Below are positions 1-5,628 of a stretch of 9,952 nucleotides of DNA, one piece after another. The position numbers were made by a program, and so were the translations under genes. Each line of letters starts with the position of its first letter. Within the stretch, counting starts at the first letter, position 1. Below the pieces are notes generated by a model. That model saw only the letters and a program-made list of their open reading frames with translations, was not told the DNA's origin and ran no database searches. The DNA comes from JBFXAN01 sp050184225 (GTDB lineage: Bacteria; Chloroflexota; Dehalococcoidia; CAUJGQ01): the NCBI GenBank assembly GCA_050184225.1, contig JBFXAN010000216.1, forward strand, positions 1 to 9,952, read 5' to 3'.

Positions 1-24
1 GATCGTTGCCCGCACTCCGGTTCT

Positions 25-900
25 CTAGCAGCAGCTTCCGTCGGTGCTGCAGCAGGCGGCGGTTTCGAGGCCGGCGGGCGCGATCAGCTCGATCCGCTCG
101 CTGGTCAGGAGCCAGGGCTTGCCGGCGTCGGCGCCGCCGGGGCGGCGGGCGTTAATCAGGGCGCTCTGCCAGGGTCTGTCTGCGGCGGCGGGCGCGCCCT
201 GGAGCTGGATGTCGATGTCGGCGAAGCCGGCGGCGGCGAGGCGGGACGTGTAGTCATCGACGTGCAGGGCGGCGGCGGCGCAGCCGGCCCAGAGGTCGAG
301 GTCGTGCTGCTGGTCGGCGGTGAGCGCGCCAACCAGGACGATGTCGGAGACGTGGACGCGACCACCGGGACGGAGGACGCGGAAGGCTTCGCGAAAGACG
401 GCATCCTTATCGGGCGAGAGGTTGATCACGCAGTTGGAGATGATCACGTCGACGGCGGCGTCGGGGAGCGGCATCGCCTCGATCACGCCCTTCTTGAACT
501 CGACGTTGGTGAGGCCGAGCTTCGCTTTGTTCGTCTCGGCGAGGGCGAGCATGTCGTCGGTCATGTCGAGTCCGATCACGTGCCCGGTGGGACCAACCTG
601 GCGGGCGGAGAGGAAGCAGTCCATGCCGGCGCCGGCGCCGAGGTCGAGCACGGTCTCGCCTGTGCGGAGGCCGGCGATGGCGGTGGGGTTGCCGCAGCCG
701 TAGGAGACGACGGTCTCGGGGAGGGCGTCGGTTTCGCCGGGGGCGTAGAAGCGATCGGCGACACCGGCGGCGCGGCTGTCGCCACAATCGCCGCCGCAAC
801 AACTCGTCACCTGGCCGGCGGCGACCTCCCGCGCGCGGGCGCCGTAGGCGGCGCTGACGGCGTCGCGGATCTCATCGGCGGTGCGATTGGTGGTGGTCAT
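25..900 (-). CDS. arsM: Arsenite S-adenosylmethionine methyltransferase ArsM
   Basis: The 291-residue protein methylates trivalent arsenic in the cytoplasm, using S-adenosylmethionine and giving mono- to trimethylated species. SAM-binding motif I (VLDLGAGAGMD) lies at residues 84-94. The three cysteines that hold As(III) in this family are present: C69 in SYGCGNP, C157 in SNCVINLSPDK and C207 in WAGC. There is an extra N-terminal cluster (C34, C35, C39), and the protein ends with two vicinal Cys pairs (C283/C284, C290/C291), as in many bacterial ArsM proteins. The start is set by GGAGGA (complement of 905-910) four bases upstream of the ATG. It lies downstream of arsR on the same strand, but the 133-bp gap holds its own ArsR-like operator, so it may have a separate arsenic-responsive promoter. 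Length and domain order are normal for the family. Confidence 0.95.
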   Translation of the reverse strand: MTTTNRTADEIRDAVSAAYGARAREVAAGQVTSCCGGDCGDSRAAGVADRFYAPGETDALPETVVSYGCGNPTAIAGLRTGETVLDLGAGAGMDCFLSARQVGPTGHVIGLDMTDDMLALAETNKAKLGLTNVEFKKGVIEAMPLPDAAVDVIISNCVINLSPDKDAVFREAFRVLRPGGRVHVSDIVLVGALTADQQHDLDLWAGCAAAALHVDDYTSRLAAAGFADIDIQLQGAPAAADRPWQSALINARRPGGADAGKPWLLTSERIELIAPAGLETAACCSTDGSCC

Positions 901-904
901 GGTG

Positions 905-910
905 TCCTCC
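905..910 (-). promoter_or_regulatory. Ribosome binding site of arsM
   Basis: GGAGGA on the minus strand, four bases before the arsM ATG at 900. It fixes the start codon. Confidence 0.8.
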
Positions 911-985
911 GTTCGATGTGCGGCGTCCCGGCGTTGGTTCCGACCGATTGCGATGTCTGGAACCGCTCGTGCCTGCTCTTCTCAC

Positions 986-1005
986 ATTTCGACATTTTCC
1001 GATAT
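986..1005. promoter_or_regulatory. Putative ArsR operator before arsM
   Basis: The plus strand reads ATTTCGACATTTTCCGATAT. It is an imperfect inverted repeat (ATTTCG ... CCGATAT) that matches the arsR-proximal site at 1371-1390 at 16 of 20 positions and the site at 1355-1374 at 17 of 20. It sits about 90 bp upstream of the arsM start and just beyond the arsR stop. Copies in two separate upstream regions point to one regulator controlling both genes. Assignment to ArsR is inference from position and repetition. Confidence 0.65.
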
Positions 1006-1033
1006 GACCCACGTAACGAGGGGCGGACGACGG

Positions 1034-1345
1034 CTACGGGCAGCAATCCTCCGGCGCGAGGGAGAGCAGCGTTTCGCTGAGGAACCGCAGCGCCCGCGGG
1101 TCGATGCAGTAGCAGCGGTTTGGCCCTTCGATCGTGCCGGTGACGATGCCGGCGTCCTTGAGCACCTTGAGGTGCTCGGAGACGGTGGACTGCGCCAGCG
1201 GAAACGCCTCGACCAGATCGCCGACGACACACTCGCGCCGGGCGGCGAGCACCTGAATGATGCGGAAGCGCACCGGGTTGGCGAGCGCCCGCAGGAGGGC
1301 GACGGCGCGGGCTTCGTCGGTGGTTGTTTGATCGAGGACCTTCAT
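1034..1345 (-). CDS. arsR: ArsR-family arsenic-responsive repressor
   Basis: A 103-residue winged-helix repressor of the ArsR/SmtB family, usual family length. Residues 15-35 (ALLRALANPVRFRIIQVLA) are the typical ArsR N-terminal helices. The recognition helix lies near residues 50-65 (LAQSTVSEHLKVLKDAGIV), followed by the wing containing GPNRCYC. Candidate metalloid-binding cysteines are C39 in the RREC segment, C78 and C80 in the wing, and a C-terminal vicinal pair C101/C102. The classic ELCVCDL sensor of E. coli-type ArsR is not present (the matching segment has a single Cys). The sensing site is therefore probably of an alternative type using the C-terminal pair, as in some ArsR proteins that sense As(III) or methylarsenite. 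Two operator copies lie directly upstream, so autorepression is likely. The start ATG has only a weak GCAGG ahead of it. Confidence 0.9.
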   Translation of the reverse strand: MKVLDQTTTDEARAVALLRALANPVRFRIIQVLAARRECVVGDLVEAFPLAQSTVSEHLKVLKDAGIVTGTIEGPNRCYCIDPRALRFLSETLLSLAPEDCCP

Positions 1346-1354
1346 CGCCTGCTC

Positions 1355-1374
1355 GTTTCGTCAATTTCCGATAT
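1355..1374. promoter_or_regulatory. Putative ArsR operator, start-proximal copy
   Basis: The plus strand reads GTTTCGTCAATTTCCGATAT, 17 of 20 identical to the site at 986-1005. It begins 10 bp upstream of the arsR ATG, so bound repressor would cover the arsR leader or ribosome-binding region. It overlaps the next copy by four bases. Confidence 0.6.
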
Positions 1375-1390
1375 CGGTACTTTCCGATAT
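1371..1390. promoter_or_regulatory. Putative ArsR operator, distal copy in the arsR/arsN1 divergent region
   Basis: The plus strand reads ATATCGGTACTTTCCGATAT. It is an inverted repeat with perfect 7-bp arms (ATATCGG / CCGATAT) and a 6-bp spacer, the best symmetry of the three copies. It overlaps the 1355-1374 copy by ATAT, giving two sites 16 bp apart. It lies between arsR (minus) and the acetyltransferase gene (plus), so it could affect both promoters. Confidence 0.7.
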
Positions 1391-1514
1391 ACTGCCGGCG
1401 ATGTCAAGGGGGATTCGCCACAAAGGCGCCGAGGCGCGAGAAATTCATCCGGATCTGAAGCTCGGTGTTCTGATGGTGAATCGACTGGGACGGCTGGTGA
1501 AAGCAGGGTAGACG

Positions 1515-2051
1515 ATGCAGGATCGAGCGGCGCTGACGGACAGGATTGCAACGACGGCGGACGCGGCGGCGATCACGGCGATCTATAACGAGGGGATCGC
1601 GGATCGGATCGCGACGTTCGAGACGGAGCCGCGGACGGTCGAGCAGATCGCGGCACAGCTGGTCGAGCGCGGCGACGCTTTTCCGACCGTCGTCGTGGAG
1701 CGCAGCGGCCGGGTGATTGGCTGGGCGGGGGCGGGGCCGTACGCGAGCCGGCCGGTGTATGCGGGTATCGCCGAGCACTCCGTTTACGTCGCGCGGGCGG
1801 CGCGGGGGAGCGGCGCCGGGCGAGCGGCGTTGGCGGCGTTGTGTCGGGCGTACCGGGAGCGCGGGTTCTGGAAGCTGACGTCGCGTATCTTTCCGGAGAA
1901 CACGGCCAGCCTGGCGCTGCACGAGCGCGAGGGGTTTCGCGTGGTCGGCGTCTATCACCGGCATGGGATGCTTGACGGCGAGTGGCGCGACTGCGTGATC
2001 GTCGAGAAGTTGCTCGCTGGAGCGGACGGCGAACATCCTCGTGAAAGGTAG
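1515..2051 (+). CDS. arsN1: ArsN1-type arsinothricin/phosphinothricin N-acetyltransferase (GNAT)
   Basis: A 178-residue GNAT acetyltransferase of the PAT/Bar type. The N-terminal core (AAAITAIYNEGIADRIATFET, about residues 17-37) and the segment VYAGIAEHSVYV (81-92) are typical of the ArsN1/PAT group. RGSGAGRAAL (97-106) is the acetyl-CoA pyrophosphate loop. GFWKLTSRIFPENTASLALH (117-136), followed by EREGFRVVGVYHRHGMLDGEWRDCVIVEKLL, is the family C-terminal signature. Family knowledge: these enzymes acetylate the amino group of arsinothricin (an organoarsenical antibiotic) and/or phosphinothricin. The position next to arsR and arsM favours arsinothricin. It is divergent from arsR and shares that operator region. 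The ribosome-binding site is weak (AGGG about 7 bases upstream). A later start is possible, because relatives often begin near the segment starting at residue 10. Substrate is inferred from sequence and context only. Confidence 0.85.
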   Translation: MQDRAALTDRIATTADAAAITAIYNEGIADRIATFETEPRTVEQIAAQLVERGDAFPTVVVERSGRVIGWAGAGPYASRPVYAGIAEHSVYVARAARGSGAGRAALAALCRAYRERGFWKLTSRIFPENTASLALHEREGFRVVGVYHRHGMLDGEWRDCVIVEKLLAGADGEHPRER

Positions 2052-2148
2052 CCAACCCCTGTCCGCAGCCGTCGATGCGCGGTGCCAAAGGTTCGGCAGG
2101 CCGGCATCAAGGGGAACCGTCCGTCGCTACCATACGATGTCAGATGCA

Positions 2149-2817
2149 TCAGCCGGCGGGTTGCTTTCGGGTACGGGCACGCCGCTGGGCGGTGGTCGGT
2201 TCGCCGCGGTCGCGGGGGAGCAACTCGCCGGTGCGGATCGAGGCTTTCTCGTCGGTGATGGTGCGTTCCCGGTCGGCGTGGGCATCGCCGTGCTTGATCA
2301 GGAGCCAGGCGTTCTCCTGGCGGCCCTTCATCTTGACGAGCGCCCAGGAACCGTGCAGCCGCTTTCCCTCCAGCGCGAACTTGAAGTCGCCGGTGGACAG
2401 GGCGGCGGCGGCGGCGGCGTTGGCTTCGGCGTCGGGGATCAGCGCGAGGGATTTGTCCTGCGGATGATAGATGCCTTCATCCCAGATGATCATGTCGCCG
2501 GCGCCGTATTGCCCTTCGGGGATGTGCCCCTCGAAGGCGGCATAGGCGATCGGGTGATCCTCCGTCTGCATCGCGAGCCGCCGGTCCGATGGGCTGAGTG
2601 ATGGACCCTTGGGCACCGACCAGCTCTTGAGCACGCCATCGATCTCAAGGCGAACGTCGTAGTGCAACTGGCTGGCGTCGTGCTTCTGAACGACGAAGCG
2701 CAGGTGACCAGCGGGCGGCGCCGGGGCACCCTCCGGCTCGGGCGTGGCAGAGAAATCGCGCATGGCGTTGTATTTTGCGAGCAGGGTGGCGGGATCCGGC
2801 GAAGCGTTCGTGTCCAT
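2149..2817 (-). CDS. Stand-alone LigD-type DNA 3'-phosphoesterase domain protein
   Basis: A 222-residue protein consisting mainly of the 3'-phosphoesterase (PE) domain otherwise found at the N-terminus of the multidomain NHEJ ligase LigD. The PE domain heals 3' ends by removing 3'-phosphate and 3'-ribonucleotides at breaks. All catalytic residues known from Pseudomonas LigD have matches at a constant offset of four: H46, H52, D54 and R56 in QKHDASQLHYDVRLE, and H88 in EDHPIAYAAFEGHIPEGQYG. The C-terminal strand motif GSWALVKMKGRQENAWLLIKH is intact, and a basic tail (about the last 20 residues) could aid DNA binding. No ligase, polymerase or Ku gene is in the window. The ATG at 2817 is chosen because the domain starts soon after it and upstream codons look non-coding. 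There is no clear Shine-Dalgarno; TATCAT six bases ahead would suit a leaderless mRNA. Confidence 0.9.
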   Translation of the reverse strand: MDTNASPDPATLLAKYNAMRDFSATPEPEGAPAPPAGHLRFVVQKHDASQLHYDVRLEIDGVLKSWSVPKGPSLSPSDRRLAMQTEDHPIAYAAFEGHIPEGQYGAGDMIIWDEGIYHPQDKSLALIPDAEANAAAAAALSTGDFKFALEGKRLHGSWALVKMKGRQENAWLLIKHGDAHADRERTITDEKASIRTGELLPRDRGEPTTAQRRARTRKQPAG

Positions 2818-2876
2818 GCCCGTATGATATACCCGCTGGATTCGTCTCGTCGGTTCGGCTGGTGGATGGGCGGGTG

Positions 2877-2890
2877 GGGAGTGCACTCCC
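2877..2890. promoter_or_regulatory. 14-bp perfect palindrome between divergent genes
   Basis: GGGAGTGCACTCCC is its own reverse complement. It lies in the 134-bp space between the phosphoesterase gene (minus, starts 2817) and the acidic-protein gene (plus, starts 2952), where an operator or a transcription-factor site would be expected. No regulator can be named. Confidence 0.35.
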
Positions 2891-2951
2891 TGGCCGCTCA
2901 CAGGCACCATGCCGAATGCAGAACGCACGATGGGACAGGCGGAGGCCGTTT

Positions 2952-3383
2952 GTGCCGTATGAGTTTGGCTTCGACGTGGTTCGCATTGATGTCGATGAAC
3001 TGGAAACGGAGCCTGGGGAGCCGCGCGAGTATGTGATCGAGGCGCTGTCGGGGGATGTGGCGGCGCATATCTCCACGGATACGAGCGGACTGGCGCAGGT
3101 GCTGGACGAGATCGGCCGGGAGGAGCGCCGGCCCGGTTTCCGGCCGGGCCGGGCCTGGGAACCGCAGCTGCCGCAGATGCGCGGCTTCTTCTTCCATCCG
3201 CGCGTCGTGCTGGCCGCGGTCCAGGCGATCGGCCCGCACATCGACGACGACGACGATATCGACTACTGGGAGTTTGTGATCGACGACGACGAAGGCTCCC
3301 AGGTGATCCTCCGGTTGAGCGAGCCGACGACCCGCACGTTGGTGCGGCGGATTCAGGAGTTGATCGGGGACGTGATTGCGTGA
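2952..3383 (+). CDS. Uncharacterised acidic protein
   Basis: Not recognised. The GTG start at 2952 is preferred because GGAGG (2941-2945) sits six bases ahead; an in-frame ATG further upstream has no such site and would overlap the divergent promoter region. The product is 143 residues, very acidic, with a run of Asp around residues 97-101 (HIDDDDDIDYWEF) and a second patch (IDDDEGSQ). There is no signal peptide, membrane segment or Cys motif. The pattern of alternating strands with a terminal helix (TRTLVRRIQELIGDVI) suggests a small soluble alpha/beta domain. Codon use matches neighbouring genes, so it is probably a real gene. The acidic character could mean metal, protein or DNA-mimic binding, but that is speculation. 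Confidence 0.7.
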   Translation: MPYEFGFDVVRIDVDELETEPGEPREYVIEALSGDVAAHISTDTSGLAQVLDEIGREERRPGFRPGRAWEPQLPQMRGFFFHPRVVLAAVQAIGPHIDDDDDIDYWEFVIDDDEGSQVILRLSEPTTRTLVRRIQELIGDVIA

Positions 3384-3401
3384 TGCGAGAATGCGGCGAT
3401 G

Positions 3402-3494
3402 GGCAACCGGCAATGGGCAATGGGCAATGGGCAATCGGCAATCGGCAATCGGCAGTCGTGAGTCCGGAACCCCATTGCCCATTGCCCATTGCCG
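3402..3494. repeat. Heptanucleotide tandem repeat with inverted copy (long hairpin)
   Basis: Eight head-to-tail 7-bp units of the form GGCAAT(G/C), with the first and last units degenerate, run from 3402 to 3457. Three units in opposite orientation (CATTGCC) run from 3473 to 3493. Bases 3408-3431 are perfectly complementary to 3471-3494, a 24-bp stem with a 39-base loop. It lies between two genes that converge on it (stops at 3383 and 3502), so its transcript would fold into a strong hairpin from either side. It resembles the short tandemly repeated repetitive (STRR) heptamers described in cyanobacteria and similar dispersed heptamers elsewhere. It may end transcription, but there is no T-tract. 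Confidence 0.85.
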
Positions 3495-3501
3495 CTGTTC
3501 A

Positions 3502-3993
3502 TCAGATGAAATCGCTGAGATAGATCCAGCGGAACTGCTTGAAGAGCGGCGCTCCTCGAGCTTTCCAGCGAGCGTCATTCGTGATGATCGCCTCGCATCC
3601 GGCGAGCATTCCTGAGGCGATGGTCAGGGCATCAGGCAGCGCCAGACCCGTCGCCGCGCGGATCGTGGCCGCCTCGACAGCGACAACCATGTCGAGTGGC
3701 AAACCGGTGAGGTTGGGGAACTGCGTGAGAAAGGTGTGCATGAACATGAGCCGCTGCTGGCTCGTCCGAATCGGACGAACCAGCAACTCGATGGCGCTCA
3801 CATACGAGTAGTAGCCGCTTAGCGGATCGTCGCTGCTGGCGATGCGCTGAAGCAAGTGCTCGGCCGCGAGGTGTGCCGCCTCGTGCGGACTGTGAAATGC
3901 GATCAGCGTGCTGCTATCGAGCATTGCGCGCTGAATATCGGCAAGGGCCGCGTCGAGGTCCGCTATCCGTAGCATGTTTACGCAGGCTCCCAT
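3502..3993 (-). CDS. PIN-domain ribonuclease toxin (VapC-like)
   Basis: A 163-residue PIN-domain protein, expected to act as an Mg2+-dependent RNase toxin. The four acidic positions of the PIN active site are present: D26 (MLDSSTLIAF), E69 (AIELLVRP), D121 (LALPDALTIASG) and D140 (IITNDARWK). The ATG at 3993 has GAGGAG eight bases upstream and is preferred. Two internal ATGs, at 3975 (two bases after the upstream frame's stop) and 3924 (directly before the PIN domain), are alternatives. With the longer start it carries an extra 23-residue leader rich in Ala and Asp. Its start overlaps the upstream putative antitoxin frame by 16 bases, typical of coupled TA pairs. All catalytic residues are intact, so it is likely functional. 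Confidence 0.85.
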   Translation of the reverse strand: MGACVNMLRIADLDAALADIQRAMLDSSTLIAFHSPHEAAHLAAEHLLQRIASSDDPLSGYYSYVSAIELLVRPIRTSQQRLMFMHTFLTQFPNLTGLPLDMVVAVEAATIRAATGLALPDALTIASGMLAGCEAIITNDARWKARGAPLFKQFRWIYLSDFI

Positions 3994-4172
3994 CCGCGTC
4001 GCTCCTCATCGAGGTAGCGGAGGGTATCGTCGTGGTCGCCGAAGACGTCGCCCATTTGCCCGGAGAAGGCCGCGATCCAATGCTGAGCGACTGATTCGAC
4101 GCTTGCGGCGGCGGTCCGGGTCGGCCATGGTGGTTGGGGGGTACTTCGCCGGATTCGGCGCCAGGAGAGCAT
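3978..4172 (-). CDS. Putative antitoxin partner of the PIN toxin (doubtful, possibly remnant)
   Basis: A 64-codon frame that ends 16 bases inside the start of the PIN toxin gene. Its second half (SVAQHWIAAFSGQMGDVFGD followed by HDDTLRYLDEERRGWEPA) looks like the acidic, toxin-wrapping C-terminus of a small antitoxin. The first half (LSWRRIRRSTPQPPWPTRTA) looks less like coding sequence, and no DNA-binding domain (AbrB, RHH, Phd) is seen. The ATG at 4172 has GGGGAGG nine bases ahead on the minus strand. It is also only one base from the divergent GTG of the antiporter, leaving no room for separate promoters. It may be a 5'-truncated antitoxin or a non-standard one. Frame 3978-4100 is the more credible portion. 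Confidence 0.35.
   Translation of the reverse strand: MLSWRRIRRSTPQPPWPTRTAAASVESVAQHWIAAFSGQMGDVFGDHDDTLRYLDEERRGWEPA
4163..4169 (+). promoter_or_regulatory. Ribosome binding site deciding the antiporter GTG start
   Basis: AGGAGAG four bases before GTG 4174. It supports the non-ATG start at the expected N-terminus of the first membrane helix. Confidence 0.7.
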
Positions 4173-4173
4173 T

Positions 4174-5628
4174 GTGCCGGACCTCCCCACCGCGTTTGCC
4201 CTGCTCGCGATCGTGCTGATTGGTTCCGCCCTCACTTCAGGCTTGGTCCAGCGGGCGCCCGTCTCCTTCCCGATGATCTTCCTCGGCATCGGCGTGCTGC
4301 TCGGAACGCATGGGGTGGGTGTGCTCGACATCAGCCTCGACGATCCGACGCTGGAGGCGGTCGCGATCGTGACGCTGTCGCTGGCGCTGTTCGTCGATGC
4401 GGTGCAGCTGCGCGCCGACGAGCTGCGCGCCGGCTGGCAGGTGCCCGTGCTCACCACCGGACCGGGGACGCTGGTGATGATCGCGCTGATCGCGCTGGTG
4501 GCGATGCTCGTGCTGGGCGAGCCGCTGACGCGGGCGTTGTTGATCGGCGCGGCGCTCTCGTCGATCGATCCGGTGGTGGTGCGGGATGTGGCGCGGGATG
4601 TCCGAATCCCCGGCTCGGTGCGGCGGGCGCTTCGGATCGAGGCCGGCACCGACGACATCATCGTGCTACCGACAATCCTCGTCCTGATCGCGGTCACGGA
4701 AGGCAGCATCGACAGCGCCGGCGGTTGGGCGGTCTTCGCGCTGGAGTTGTTCGTGCTGGGGCCGGTCGCCGGGTTGTTCGTCGGCGGCGCCGGATCGTGG
4801 CTGGTGGGATGGGTGGACCGGCGCTACCCGATCCCGCGCGAGTACCAGGCGCTGTTCGGCATCGGCCTGGTTTTTGCCGCGTATGTGCTGGGTGAGGCGG
4901 TGGGCGGCAGCGGTTTTCTCGCCGCGTTCCTCGCCGGGTTCGCCGTCGTCCTCTTCAACAACGAGCTGTGCGATTGCTTCATCGAATACGGCGAGACGAC
5001 CGGCGAGATGGCGATGCTGCTCGCCTATATCCTGCTCGGCGCGGCGCTGTCCGACGTGATCGGGCTGGCGCCGCTGGGGGCGGCGGTCCTGTTTGCGGTG
5101 CTGGTGCTCGGCATCGCCCGGCCGCTGGCAATGACGACGGTGCTGCGCCGGGCGACGGTCAGCCGTGCCTCGCGCTTGTTCATCGCCTTCTTCGGTCCGC
5201 TCGGCCTCAGCTCGCTCCTGCTCGTGCTGATCATGCTGCACGACGGCGTACCGGAGGCCGATCGGCTCTTTGCGATCGTCGGGGTGGTGGTCGTCGTCTC
5301 GGTGGTGATCCACGGTATGGCGGCGGCACCGGTGGGTGCGTGGTACGGCCGGCGGATGGCGACGATGGTGCTGGATGAGGAGCGGGAGAGCACGGCGGCG
5401 GGGCTTTTCGAAGGTCCGGCGAACGATGTTTACCGGATGCCGGTGGCAGAGCTGGCCGAGCGGCTGGCGGAACCAGCGCCACCGGTGGTGCTCGACGTAC
5501 GCACCCGCTCGCAGTATGCGCGGGACAACAGCCGGATTCCGGGCAGCATCCGCGTGCCGCCGGACCAGGTGACGGCCTGGGCCGACGGTCAGGACAAGAG
5601 CCGGATGGTCGTCGCTTACTGCACCTGA
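4174..5628 (+). CDS. CPA1-family cation:proton antiporter with C-terminal rhodanese domain (interrupted by in-frame TGA)
   Basis: This encodes an integral membrane Na+(K+)/H+ antiporter of the CPA1 type. Twelve or so hydrophobic helices span residues about 5 to 395. The ion-site motifs are SSIDPVVV (129-136, Asp132) and EAGTDDIIVLP (156-166, Asp160/Asp161), equivalent to the TDP and ND/DD motifs of the family. After the last helix and a charged linker (WYGRRMATMVLDEERES) comes a cytoplasmic rhodanese domain from about residue 420 (VYRMPVAELAERL, VVLDVRTRSQYARDNSRIPGSIRVP). The annotated stop TGA falls inside the rhodanese active-site loop, right after AYCT (Cys483). The same frame continues without a stop to TAG at 5760 and restores the rest of the domain. 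The protein is therefore either 484 residues with a truncated rhodanese domain, or 528 residues with TGA read as residue 485. The GTG start is supported by AGGAGAG. Confidence 0.9.
   Translation: MPDLPTAFALLAIVLIGSALTSGLVQRAPVSFPMIFLGIGVLLGTHGVGVLDISLDDPTLEAVAIVTLSLALFVDAVQLRADELRAGWQVPVLTTGPGTLVMIALIALVAMLVLGEPLTRALLIGAALSSIDPVVVRDVARDVRIPGSVRRALRIEAGTDDIIVLPTILVLIAVTEGSIDSAGGWAVFALELFVLGPVAGLFVGGAGSWLVGWVDRRYPIPREYQALFGIGLVFAAYVLGEAVGGSGFLAAFLAGFAVVLFNNELCDCFIEYGETTGEMAMLLAYILLGAALSDVIGLAPLGAAVLFAVLVLGIARPLAMTTVLRRATVSRASRLFIAFFGPLGLSSLLLVLIMLHDGVPEADRLFAIVGVVVVVSVVIHGMAAAPVGAWYGRRMATMVLDEERESTAAGLFEGPANDVYRMPVAELAERLAEPAPPVVLDVRTRSQYARDNSRIPGSIRVPPDQVTAWADGQDKSRMVVAYCT
5626..5628 (+). other. 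In-frame TGA at the conserved second Cys of the rhodanese loop (candidate Sec codon)
   Basis: The loop reads AYCT-TGA-PDEGSSARAA. Relatives of this rhodanese subtype carry YC(T/S)CP(N/D)E there, so TGA replaces the Cys two positions after the presumed catalytic Cys483. TGA differs from the Cys codons TGC and TGT by one base. Sec insertion or a nonsense mutation both fit. No selenium gene is in the window to decide. Confidence 0.5.

Noticed and set aside
262..1080. A long plus-strand frame antisense to arsM, and similar antisense frames opposite the antiporter.
   Set aside because: Low-complexity Gly/Ala/Val or Arg-rich translations are expected mirror images of GC-rich codon use; the opposite strand holds clear enzymes.
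1401..1511. A 36-codon plus-strand frame (MSRGIRHKGAEAREIH...) ending just before the acetyltransferase start.
   Set aside because: No ribosome-binding site and no family match. Its CACAAAGGCGCCGAGGCGC segment resembles common dispersed intergenic repeat debris rather than a gene.
2818..3489. N-terminal extension of the LigD-type phosphoesterase frame back to 3489.
   Set aside because: The extension is antisense to the acidic-protein gene, starts in the heptamer repeat, and is Arg/Pro/Ser-rich; the domain starts after the Met at 2817.
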